From: Mucilaginibacter glaciei
Lineage (GTDB): Bacteria > Bacteroidota > Bacteroidia > Sphingobacteriales > Sphingobacteriaceae
DNA length: 64,000 bases
NCBI RefSeq assembly: GCF_014773245.1
Contig: NZ_JACWMX010000003.1
Coordinates: forward strand, 310,001-374,000
Reading direction: 5' to 3'
Under the pieces are notes generated by a model. The model searched no databases and was not told the DNA's origin. It was given only the letters and a program-made list of their open reading frames with translations. Shown piece by piece: positions 33,055 through 41,281 of the stretch. Both the position numbers and the translations under genes were made by a program. Every line of letters starts with the position of its first letter. The stretch's first letter is position 1.

Positions 33055-34131
33055 TTATTTCTCAGTTGAAAATAATGGGTTCATGCGAAAATAGCCCCCA
33101 TCGGCAAAGCTGATTTTATAGTCGGACTTGAAATGGGTGCTCGGCTTATAATAATCTGTTGAAATGATTTGCGCACCCGACCGCATAGCAGCGTCGAAGC
33201 TGCTTTTATCGTTAGTCCTTGCTTCCTGCGTATCGCTATCGGCGCGTGTACGGATGATGTAGCCTTTTTTAACCAGGGCAGCAATTTGCGACAGTTGCTT
33301 AGTGGCTTCGTTCATTACATAAATAGCAGCCTCTGGCGTGCCGGGTTCTGCATTGATGAAAAGTACACGGGCCTTTAGTGAAGGGTGGCCTTTCACATAT
33401 TCCAGGTTCTTTGGCGCTTGTTCATCTAATAAAAAAATAAATTTCCCCTTTGCCTGCTTTAAGGCAGGCCAGTTTTGATGCAAAACAGCTTGTTCCAAGG
33501 TTTTATATTTACCACGTACATTGTCCGGAGTTATCACATGGTCAAGGCCTAAATTATCGGCTATTTCTTTATCCAGCTTGTCGTAAATAGCAGGGGTAAA
33601 TTTATCAGGAACAGTAAAGCCCGGCCTTTTCATTGCCTCATCTTTAGCATTCATAGTGATGTATATGGGGTTATGATCAGGGTGCGCGTCCGACCATTTT
33701 TTTAACTCCTGCAAACAAAGCGCAAAAGTAGGGCAATTGCTGCGAAAGTCGATGTCCTGGATATGGAAAACCTTAAACCCGGGTTTGGTCATTAACTTTT
33801 CTGTATCATAAGCTGGCTGTCCGGGTGCCCAGTCTAATCCTTTTGGATGGGCGTATTTACCGCCCGCTGTATCGGCGTAAACATCTATCTCCAGATCTAA
33901 AAGGCCCATGTCAAGCTGTTGGGTAATAGAACTGTGCTCATAGTCAATCTTAGTCATCGCCAAAGAATCTGACTTTTGCAATATCTTGAACAGTTTTGGA
34001 TCTATAGCTTTTTTATAACTGTTGTGTGATCCTATCACCTGAACGTGGTTGATAGGCGCATTGTCGCCAGGGTCTGCCACGTTATAAGCAGGTAAAAACG
34101 CAACTAAAAGTAAACCAAAGATAGCTTTCAT
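33055..34131 (-). CDS. PI-PLC-like phosphodiesterase (C1-like type)
   Basis: This 358-residue exported protein has a signal-like N-terminus ('MKAIFGLLLVAFLPAYNVA') and a TIM-barrel phosphodiesterase domain of the PLC-like superfamily, calcium-dependent PLC-C1-like branch. Catalytic-type words are 'HVQVIGSHNSYKKAIDPKLFKIL' with the first His (about residues 29-51), 'LLDLEIDVYADTAGGKYAHP' (metal ligands Glu/Asp), and 'FKVFHIQDIDFRSNCPTFALCLQELKKW' with the second His. It would cleave a phosphodiester, possibly phosphatidylinositol or a glycerophosphodiester. It lies 56 bases after susD, so the outer-membrane pair and this enzyme probably act on the same substrate. Confidence 0.82.
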   Translation of the reverse strand: MKAIFGLLLVAFLPAYNVADPGDNAPINHVQVIGSHNSYKKAIDPKLFKILQKSDSLAMTKIDYEHSSITQQLDMGLLDLEIDVYADTAGGKYAHPKGLDWAPGQPAYDTEKLMTKPGFKVFHIQDIDFRSNCPTFALCLQELKKWSDAHPDHNPIYITMNAKDEAMKRPGFTVPDKFTPAIYDKLDKEIADNLGLDHVITPDNVRGKYKTLEQAVLHQNWPALKQAKGKFIFLLDEQAPKNLEYVKGHPSLKARVLFINAEPGTPEAAIYVMNEATKQLSQIAALVKKGYIIRTRADSDTQEARTNDKSSFDAAMRSGAQIISTDYYKPSTHFKSDYKISFADGGYFRMNPLFSTEK

Positions 34132-34145
34132 GATAGTAAGTTATA

Positions 34146-34177
34146 AAAACAGCCTGCTTTTTGGAGCCGGCTGTTTT
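34146..34177 (-). terminator. Hairpin after susD (phosphoester locus)
   Basis: The outer stem AAAACAGCC/GGCTGTTTT encloses 14 bases and is followed on the minus strand by T-rich sequence. It lies between susD and the PLC-like gene and may lower downstream expression relative to SusCD. Confidence 0.6.
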
Positions 34178-34187
34178 ATGTTGATTA

Positions 34188-35780
34188 TTAATAACCCGGG
34201 TTTTGAACCAGGTTAGGGTTTGTTTTTAACTCGGTAGATGGGATAGGGTACAACCTTCTGGTTGGGTCAGTATTCATTTTCAGGACGTCGTTCGGCAGCG
34301 GGTATTCCGTTTCAAACTGCCCAAAGCGGATCAGGTCATTACGGCGCCATGCTTCCCATGAAAGTTCGCGCGCACGTTCGTCTAATAATCCCTGCAGGTC
34401 AACACTCGCAGCCAACTGCGCGCCTGAACGGGCACGTAATTTATTCACTAAACTAAGCGGTGTTTGTGCATCGCCGTTGATAGTAGTAGGCGTTGCGCCG
34501 CGTAATATTGCTTCTGCTTTCATTAAATATACGTCGGCTAATCTTAATACAGGTACGTCATTACCGTTTAAGCGGGTAGCCTGGATAATTTGCGGATCAG
34601 GGTAATATTTTAGTGAACGGACACCTTCAGACTGCGAAGCGATTGTATTACCTAAGTCCATTGGCTTGCCGGGTACCAATACCAATTGCGGGGTAATATT
34701 AATCTGTGTAGTGGTACTTGGATAGAAAACCGGCTGGCTCGTAAAACCACCATTACCATCAGGATAAAACTGCGGGCCGGCTAACCATGTTTTTGTACGG
34801 AAATCATTAGGGATGTTAAAACGGTTGTAAAATTCAGGAGTAGTGCTCATGGCAATACTTAAACCTACGTTAAAACCGTATGCGTTAACCAGGTAGTAAA
34901 AGAAACCAAAGCGTGTAAATTGGTTACCCGGAATTTGCTGATCGTAAGGGATAGCAAAGATAGTTTCATTGATTTGAGGGCCGTTATTAGGCAGAAAGAT
35001 ATCGCGGTACTTAGCATCTAACGTGTAGTTAGTGTTTTTTTGTACGCTGTCTGCCATAGTAACCACATCCTGATTGCGGGCTGTACCGTTATAAACTGGC
35101 GCATTCAAATACATTTTAGCAAGTAGCGCAAAAGCCATTCCTTTGGTTGGGCGGCCGTATTGCAAAATGTTAGTCGCTAACGTATTGGTTTTTGCAGGTA
35201 ATAGGGGCAACACAGCTTTCAATTCGCTTTCGATAAAGTCGAAAACTTTTGCCCTTTTTTCTGTGGCCGGTGGGGTATTTACCGGGAAGGTGGTAATGAT
35301 TGGCACATTCCCGTAAGTATCCATCATGAAAAAATAGTACAAGGCGCGCATCGCCCGTATTTCTGCCGTGTAAGCAGTCTTAACAGATGCCGGTGAATTG
35401 GCAGCGTCAATTACGGTTAACAAACGGTTACACGTGTTGATACCACTAAAGCCCCATTGCCAAATACCCGTAACATTAGGGTGATCAAAAGTCCAGGTGT
35501 GGTAATGTAGCTGGCGGTACTGTCCACCGTCATCAAAGTTACCGTCACGTGCCGGGATTATCGCTTCGTCGGTAGATAGCTCCTGCATTCTCCAGTAGTT
35601 AACCGCAAAGTTTGAAGATAGGTTGGAGTACATGGTACCCGTAAGGGCATTATAATCTGCTGCTGTATTTGGAAAGTTAGATTTTACGTACTGCGACTCT
35701 ACCGGTACATCTAACTTGGTGCAGGAACTAACAGTAGCAATTGCTACACATCCCGCTATGAATGAATATATCGTTTTCAT
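34188..35780 (-). CDS. SusD/RagB family outer-membrane lipoprotein
   Basis: This is the 530-residue surface lipoprotein that caps a SusC transporter and binds its substrate. The signal ends in a lipobox with Cys20 ('IATVSSCTKLD'). The SusD helical TPR-like region includes 'TAEIRAMRALYYFFMMDTYGNVPIIT' (about residues 130-155), 'KGMAFALLAKMYLNAP', and the C-terminal 'LRLADVYLMKAEAILRG...VNKLRARSGAQL', ending 'YPIPSTELKTNPNLVQNPGY', all usual for the family. It follows susC by 21 bases. The substrate is suggested by the PLC-like and phosphatase genes. Confidence 0.96.
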   Translation of the reverse strand: MKTIYSFIAGCVAIATVSSCTKLDVPVESQYVKSNFPNTAADYNALTGTMYSNLSSNFAVNYWRMQELSTDEAIIPARDGNFDDGGQYRQLHYHTWTFDHPNVTGIWQWGFSGINTCNRLLTVIDAANSPASVKTAYTAEIRAMRALYYFFMMDTYGNVPIITTFPVNTPPATEKRAKVFDFIESELKAVLPLLPAKTNTLATNILQYGRPTKGMAFALLAKMYLNAPVYNGTARNQDVVTMADSVQKNTNYTLDAKYRDIFLPNNGPQINETIFAIPYDQQIPGNQFTRFGFFYYLVNAYGFNVGLSIAMSTTPEFYNRFNIPNDFRTKTWLAGPQFYPDGNGGFTSQPVFYPSTTTQINITPQLVLVPGKPMDLGNTIASQSEGVRSLKYYPDPQIIQATRLNGNDVPVLRLADVYLMKAEAILRGATPTTINGDAQTPLSLVNKLRARSGAQLAASVDLQGLLDERARELSWEAWRRNDLIRFGQFETEYPLPNDVLKMNTDPTRRLYPIPSTELKTNPNLVQNPGY

Positions 35781-35801
35781 GCTTATATCTTTTGTTGTTA
35801 A

Positions 35802-38800
35802 TTAAAATGACGCGTTTAAACCGAATAAGAATGTACGTGTCTTTGGATAAAAGTTATTGTTATCAATGCCTGGTGTTAAACCGCCAATATTGATCTCCGG
35901 ATCGATACCCTTATATTTGGTGATCACGAAAAGGTTATTAGCTGATGTATACAAACGGATAGATTTGATAGCAGGAATGTTTGGCTTAATGGTGTAACCT
36001 AAAGTAGCGTTATCCAAACGCAGATACGCACCGCTTTCCAGGAAGCGATCCGAGATCAGATAAGCGTTGATGTCCTTATAAGATTCGCCTAACGTAAATC
36101 TTGGTATGTTTTGCAGCCTTGCATCAGCAGGGTTGTTTAGGTTAGCCAGGGTAGCATTCAGGATCTTATTACCGGTTACACCGCGGATAAGAAAGTTGAA
36201 ATCAAAATTCTTGTAGTAAAAGGTGTTTGTCCAGCCGTATATAAATTTAGGCTGTGCGCTGCCTGCAACCTTTTGGTCGGTAGTAAGTGGTTGCGTTGCT
36301 ATGGTATTACCTGCTGCGTTTTGATAGGTGCTTACGCCATTGGCATTTTTGCCTACATAATGCCAAAGGTAAAAGGTACCTAATGCCTGGCCAGGCTGTA
36401 CTATCTGGCTAAAATTGCCCGATTGGCCTTTACCACCTAACTGTGCTGTATAAAATGATGGCAGGTTAAATTGGCCGTTAGAAAGGCTTTCAACAACGTT
36501 TTTATTATGTGATACGTTGAAAGATGTTTTCCATGTGAACGAATTTGATTTAACTGCAGTAGCGCTTATTACCACCTCGATACCCTTGTTGCTTATCTTA
36601 CCGGCGTTTGCTGTAATGGTGCTGGTAAAGTATTGAGTTAACGAAACCGGGTATTGATCATAGATTAGGTCAGATGTTTTCTTGATGTAGTAATCTACCG
36701 AACCGGTGATACGGTTTTGGAATAATCCGAAATCTAAACCAATATTGGTTGTTGCTGTAGTTTCCCATTTCAAGTCAGGGTTTTCATTACGAACGGCACC
36801 AATGGCATTGGTGATATTTCCATTAGAAAGGAATTTACTGCTGGTTCCGTTAACTGTCTGTGTACCGTAGATCAGGATAGAAGAGAAGGCATCAAAACCC
36901 ACGCTGTTACCAGATTTACCATAGCCTGCCCTTAATTTCAAATCGCTGAATGCGGGTAAGCTTTTCATGAAATCCTCATTGATAATTCTCCATCCAACTG
37001 ATGCTGCCGGGAAAAGGCCATAGCGGTGGTTAGCACCGAATGCTGATGAACCATCGTCACGTAACGATGCCTGAACCAGGTATTTGTCGTCAAACTGGTA
37101 TTGGGCACGGCCATAATATGATATTAACCTAAGGGTTGATATCGGCGCGTTATCAAATGCAATTTGAGATATTGAAGCCGGGTTAGATAAAAACAGGTTG
37201 TTATAGGTTAAGTTATCATTACTGAAATTTTGTGTTTGCACACCAAAACCATCATTGGTTTTATTTTGCTGGTAAGAATAACCTGCCAATAATTTTAAAG
37301 AGTGGCGACCAAATTCTTTATCGTAATTAAAGTACGATTCTAAAATGTTATTGGTATTTAAAACCGATGTACGGCGTGCAACACCATTTAAGTTTACCGC
37401 TAAGCCAGACTGGCTGTTAAGATAGCTGTTATAATTATACTGATCGCGCTGTTGCGAGCCGCTGATAGTAAACTTTAAACCGCTTAATATGTCAACCTGT
37501 ACAATACCATTGATCAAGGTTTTATTATCGTTACTTTTTATAGTGTTGTTATTAAGTAATGATAATGGGTTAAGCGGCCCGCTGCCTGTACGGGTGAAAT
37601 TTTCCTTATAAGTTCCATCAGCGTTAAAAGGGCCTACTGTTGGTAAATAGAATAGCATTGCAGGCAACACGTTATTTTGGAAAATATCGTTGCTGTTAGA
37701 GTTGCTGTTGGTGATGTTAAGGTTTAATCTTAAGCGGTTCTCGAAAAAGCGCTGGTTAACATAACCTCTGTAAATAGTACGCTCTAATGAAGTGCGGTTG
37801 AGTACACCGTTGTTTTTAAAGTAGTTGACGCTTGCGCCATATTCTGCATTGTTACCTGCACCGTTATAGCTAAGGTTATGATTTTGAGCGTAAGCCTTTC
37901 TTTCAACCATGTTTTGCCAGTTGGTGTTAGATCCGTCATCATCAAGTGGTTTTGCTAACGGCGCAACGCCATTATCTGAAAGGTATTTACGCAGTTCATC
38001 GCCGGTTAGCATATCTATTTTTTTAGATACCTCCTGCATGGTTGCATAAGCGCTGTAAGTTAAATGGTTTTGGCCAGCTTTGGCTTTTTTGGTAGTAATG
38101 ATAATAACACCGTTTGCTGCACGCGAGCCGTAAATTGCGGTTGATGATGCATCTTTCAACACATCTATGCTTTCTATATCTGAAGGTGCCAACACGTCAA
38201 TTGATGCCCCGGGCACTCCGTCTATTACGTAAAAAGGCTCTTGTGCACCGCCTGTTGTACGAATTGTTGACGGGCCCCTTAACACCACTGATGGTGCCTG
38301 GTTAGGATCGCCGCTTTTGGTAATGTTTAAGCCAGCTACTTTACCCTGTAATAATTCTGCAGGAGTAGTGGTAGCACCTACGTTAAACTCTTCGGCCTTT
38401 AACGTGGTGATGGCACCGGTTACATCCTTTTTGCTTGATGTACCATAACCAATCACCACAACATCCTTTAATTGTTTGGCATCCGGTAAAAGGTTGGCAT
38501 TAATGGTATTGCTGGTGCCAATGTTAACATCCTTTTGCAAATAGCCTACCGATGTAAACCTGATAACAGTGCTGTTAGGGTTTACATTTAAAGTATAGTT
38601 ACCCTTTGCATCGGTCATCACACCGATATTGCTGCCTACCACAACAACCGAAACACCGGGAAGGGCTTCGCGTTTCTCGTCGGTAACGGTTCCTTTGATA
38701 GTTCTGCCGGTTTGTGATACAGCCGGCGATACGCTGAAAATGATCGCACAGATCAGCAAAATAAATTGCCTGGAGTGATAAGTGCCAACATTAAGAAAAC

Positions 38801-38819
38801 GCTGGTAAATTTGTTTCAT
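35802..38819 (-). CDS. SusC/RagA TonB-linked outer-membrane transporter
   Basis: The 1005-residue transporter has a signal peptide, an N-terminal carboxypeptidase-regulatory-like domain ('RTIKGTVTDEKREALPGVSVVVVGSNIG...', about residues 38-112), the TonB box/plug ('VVVIGYGTSSKKDVTGAI', about 121-138, and 'SIDVLKDASSTAIYGSRAANGVIIITTKK', the RagA/SusC signature), and a 22-strand barrel ending in Phe. It lacks an N-terminal STN domain, so it probably does not signal through an anti-sigma factor. It is first in the operon with SusD, PLC-like and phosphatase genes. Confidence 0.96.
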   Translation of the reverse strand: MKQIYQRFLNVGTYHSRQFILLICAIIFSVSPAVSQTGRTIKGTVTDEKREALPGVSVVVVGSNIGVMTDAKGNYTLNVNPNSTVIRFTSVGYLQKDVNIGTSNTINANLLPDAKQLKDVVVIGYGTSSKKDVTGAITTLKAEEFNVGATTTPAELLQGKVAGLNITKSGDPNQAPSVVLRGPSTIRTTGGAQEPFYVIDGVPGASIDVLAPSDIESIDVLKDASSTAIYGSRAANGVIIITTKKAKAGQNHLTYSAYATMQEVSKKIDMLTGDELRKYLSDNGVAPLAKPLDDDGSNTNWQNMVERKAYAQNHNLSYNGAGNNAEYGASVNYFKNNGVLNRTSLERTIYRGYVNQRFFENRLRLNLNITNSNSNSNDIFQNNVLPAMLFYLPTVGPFNADGTYKENFTRTGSGPLNPLSLLNNNTIKSNDNKTLINGIVQVDILSGLKFTISGSQQRDQYNYNSYLNSQSGLAVNLNGVARRTSVLNTNNILESYFNYDKEFGRHSLKLLAGYSYQQNKTNDGFGVQTQNFSNDNLTYNNLFLSNPASISQIAFDNAPISTLRLISYYGRAQYQFDDKYLVQASLRDDGSSAFGANHRYGLFPAASVGWRIINEDFMKSLPAFSDLKLRAGYGKSGNSVGFDAFSSILIYGTQTVNGTSSKFLSNGNITNAIGAVRNENPDLKWETTATTNIGLDFGLFQNRITGSVDYYIKKTSDLIYDQYPVSLTQYFTSTITANAGKISNKGIEVVISATAVKSNSFTWKTSFNVSHNKNVVESLSNGQFNLPSFYTAQLGGKGQSGNFSQIVQPGQALGTFYLWHYVGKNANGVSTYQNAAGNTIATQPLTTDQKVAGSAQPKFIYGWTNTFYYKNFDFNFLIRGVTGNKILNATLANLNNPADARLQNIPRFTLGESYKDINAYLISDRFLESGAYLRLDNATLGYTIKPNIPAIKSIRLYTSANNLFVITKYKGIDPEINIGGLTPGIDNNNFYPKTRTFLFGLNASF

Positions 38820-38864
38820 AAATAATTTGATTAAGTTTTGGGGTTGTGAGCTATAATTTTTTTT

Positions 38865-38873
38865 GCAAAGTAA
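38865..38873 (-). promoter_or_regulatory. Possible -7 element of the phosphoester operon
   Basis: The minus strand reads TTACTTTGC, near the TAnnTTTG(C) consensus, 45 bases before the susC start. The remaining 38874-39119 is AT-rich with several TTAAC words and no further clear promoter or gene. Confidence 0.35.
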
Positions 38874-39119
38874 CGGTAGCTTTGTTACGATAATGTCAAC
38901 TGAATATTAGCTTATCTATGATTTTATTAATACCGTTTATTTGCGGGTTTTAATGTATTATTTTTTGTTAACTATTTCTTAACATTGAAATTTTGAAAGA
39001 AATTTTTTTGGGGCAATAAGCAGGGTGCTGCATCTTAAATTAACATTTAGCTAAAGCTTTATTTATATGTAATCCTTACCATTGTCGGCAATTTGCAACA
39101 GCCTTTTATCGCTTTCATT

Positions 39120-40340
39120 ATGATGTTTTCTACAATCACCCCGTTTAAGTTTATCAACTTTATTATAATATTCGGCGGTTTATTTATCGTACCTGAAAAA
39201 GGCACGGCCCAAGCCATACACGTTAATCCATGGACGGCCAAAAAAATGGCAGTAATCCCGCCAGCTGCCAGCCTTACAGATGGTGTTTGGTTAAAAGGTG
39301 AATTGCATGTGCACTCCCGCCACAGCAAAGAGTCGTCTAATAACCCTATCTCAAAGATCATTGCCTTTTCAAAATCTGTTAGGATGGATTACCTATGTAT
39401 AACCGATCATGATAACCACGTAGACGGAGATGTTGCTCACAATACCTGGACCGACCCGGAATTTAAATCAGATTCTGTTTTATTGCTTTACGGGGCCGAG
39501 TGGACAACCACCCGCGGGCATGGTAACGTTTTCTCGGCAAAACCTTATGATCATCAGCAATTATTTGATGTAAGGGACCAGCGCGACACAACCATTGGGC
39601 GGGTAAAGAATAAGCTGGGGATTCACCTGTCGGCTAATCATCCGAGCGGGAAAGATAACTTTGGTTATTCGTATGACCTGGTACAATCCATCGAAGTTTG
39701 GAATTCTGTATTGTGGGCAAAAAATGCCAATGCGATCATGATCTGGGATGATATGCTGTCGTCTGGCAGGAAGCTGACTGGCAGGGGCGGCAGCGATGCG
39801 CACCACGGCGTTCCGGATAGCCCTGATAAAACGACCACCAACAGCAGCCAGGCCAAAGTAAATTATGTAGGTACGCCAACTACCTGGGTGTTTGCAAAAG
39901 CGCGCACTTTGCAGGCCGTTATTGATGCGCTAACCAATGGCAGGGTCGCTATCAGTTCCAACCCGTTTGCACCACGGATAGAATTTTATGCCGATATAAA
40001 TGCGGACGGGAAAATGGACTTGATGATGGGCGATAATGCGAAGGCAACCGGCAAGCCGGTAAAATTCCGGGTAAAGCTGGCCGCAAAGCAATTCCCTGAT
40101 GGTGAATACACCATCACCGTTATTAAAAACGGCAGCAAGTTCAATTCATATACAGTTACCGGAAAAACACCGGTGGCAGAGTTTACAGATACCCCGGCAG
40201 AAACAGGGCGCACTTATTACCGGGTGACGGTGGAAGGGCCCCAAACGCCATATCCCCAATTATCGGGATGGGCGGCTATAAGCGGTAACATGGTAGGCCT
40301 ATCCAACCCTATTTACTTTAATTTCGACCCCAACTTTTAA
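39120..40340 (+). CDS. CehA/McbA family PHP-type metallohydrolase
   Basis: This 406-residue secreted protein has a signal-like N-terminus ('FINFIIIFGGLFIVPEKGTAQA') and a PHP domain: 'LKGELHVHSRHSKES' (HxHxxHS), 'YLCITDHDNH', 'YGAEWTTTRGHGNVF', 'LSANHPSG', 'SIEVWN' and 'RGGSDAHHG', a complete metal set. CehA/McbA proteins hydrolyse carbamates or phosphoesters. The C-terminus (about 290-406) looks like an Ig-like or beta-sandwich domain. ATG at 39120 is chosen over a TTG at 39093. It is divergent from susC, 300 bases away, and may belong to the same system. Confidence 0.8.
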   Translation: MMFSTITPFKFINFIIIFGGLFIVPEKGTAQAIHVNPWTAKKMAVIPPAASLTDGVWLKGELHVHSRHSKESSNNPISKIIAFSKSVRMDYLCITDHDNHVDGDVAHNTWTDPEFKSDSVLLLYGAEWTTTRGHGNVFSAKPYDHQQLFDVRDQRDTTIGRVKNKLGIHLSANHPSGKDNFGYSYDLVQSIEVWNSVLWAKNANAIMIWDDMLSSGRKLTGRGGSDAHHGVPDSPDKTTTNSSQAKVNYVGTPTTWVFAKARTLQAVIDALTNGRVAISSNPFAPRIEFYADINADGKMDLMMGDNAKATGKPVKFRVKLAAKQFPDGEYTITVIKNGSKFNSYTVTGKTPVAEFTDTPAETGRTYYRVTVEGPQTPYPQLSGWAAISGNMVGLSNPIYFNFDPNF

Positions 40341-40383
40341 GTCGAAGGCTATGCGATTAGCCATTATTTGATTTTTAATTGGC

Positions 40384-41142
40384 CTAACCCAATTTGATGT
40401 GCTTGTTAACCTCCTTTATCCAATGGCGCGCCATTAATTCGTGGCCGGCGGGCATGGGGTGTATACCATCCCATATCCAATAATCGGCGGGGGCTTTTGT
40501 AAGTGCCTGGTTAAATTGCTCCTGGAAATCTATAAATATCGCCCCAAATTCTTCTGCTAACTTCTTGGCGATAAGCTGCCTTTTGGTAACTTCTGCCTGC
40601 CATAAATCAAAGTTTTTGCTTACGTGCGCACCTGGCAAGATAAACGGTGCACAAATTACGAATTGTACATTTGAGAGTTGTTCTTTTGTTTGCTTAATCA
40701 AGGCATGATATCCGGCCTCATAATTGCCGGCATCATAGGAAGCATCGCCGGCCAAAAATTGCGTAATATCGTTTAAACCTATCAGGATGCTCAAAATATT
40801 TGGTTTCAGGTCGATGGTGTCCTTTTGCCACCTCTCGGTAAGGTCGGTCACCCTATTACCGCTAATACCCCTGTTTAAAAAATGAAAATGCTTTTCAGGG
40901 TGGTCAAACCACAGGCGGCTGGCTATCAAATAGGCATATCCGTGGCCCATCACATGGTTCCAGTCGTTATCGCGGGTGCGGTTGCCATCGGTAATCGAAT
41001 CTCCCTGGAAAAGGATCACAGCATCGTTGCCAATTTGGGTCAGCTGGTCAATTTCTTGTGCGGATATAAGGTTAGGCAAAGCGGTAGCCATACTTAACAG
41101 TGCCCCCTTTTTTAAAAATAGCCTGCGGGATGGATTTGACAT
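40384..41142 (-). CDS. SGNH/GDSL hydrolase (probable carbohydrate esterase)
   Basis: The 252-residue exported enzyme has a twin-Arg-like signal ('SNPSRRLFLKKGALLSMATALPNLISA') and the SGNH blocks: block I 'ILFQGDSITDGNR' with Ser (about residues 43-55), block II 'NRGISGNRVTDL' (Gly), block III 'SILIGLNDI' (Asn), and block V 'WDGIHPMPAGHELMA' (Asp and His). It probably removes acetyl groups from a glycan. It is divergent from the GH95 gene, which suggests it trims the same substrate. Confidence 0.88.
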   Translation of the reverse strand: MSNPSRRLFLKKGALLSMATALPNLISAQEIDQLTQIGNDAVILFQGDSITDGNRTRDNDWNHVMGHGYAYLIASRLWFDHPEKHFHFLNRGISGNRVTDLTERWQKDTIDLKPNILSILIGLNDITQFLAGDASYDAGNYEAGYHALIKQTKEQLSNVQFVICAPFILPGAHVSKNFDLWQAEVTKRQLIAKKLAEEFGAIFIDFQEQFNQALTKAPADYWIWDGIHPMPAGHELMARHWIKEVNKHIKLG

Positions 41143-41174
41143 TTTGTTGCTTTAAAACTTTAAAAAGAATTTTT

Positions 41175-41206
41175 TTTGGATTGCCACCACTAAGATAGTA
41201 GATTTA
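41175..41206 (+). promoter_or_regulatory. Possible promoter of the GH95 gene
   Basis: TTTG, 20 bases, then TAGATTTA (one mismatch to TAnnTTTG) lies 76 bases before the GH95 ATG. Confidence 0.4.
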
Positions 41207-41281
41207 TAATTGTAGTTTTAACAGTTCTAAAATACCGTTAACCAATTCAATTTTACAGCGGGCATCCAAACCCTAACCTAT

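Noticed and set aside
41216..41243. A pair of TTAAC words upstream of GH95 resembling the HTCS operator
   Set aside because: The spacing is 20, not 21, only TTAAC is shared, and the pair lies downstream of the likely GH95 promoter, too close to the start codon.
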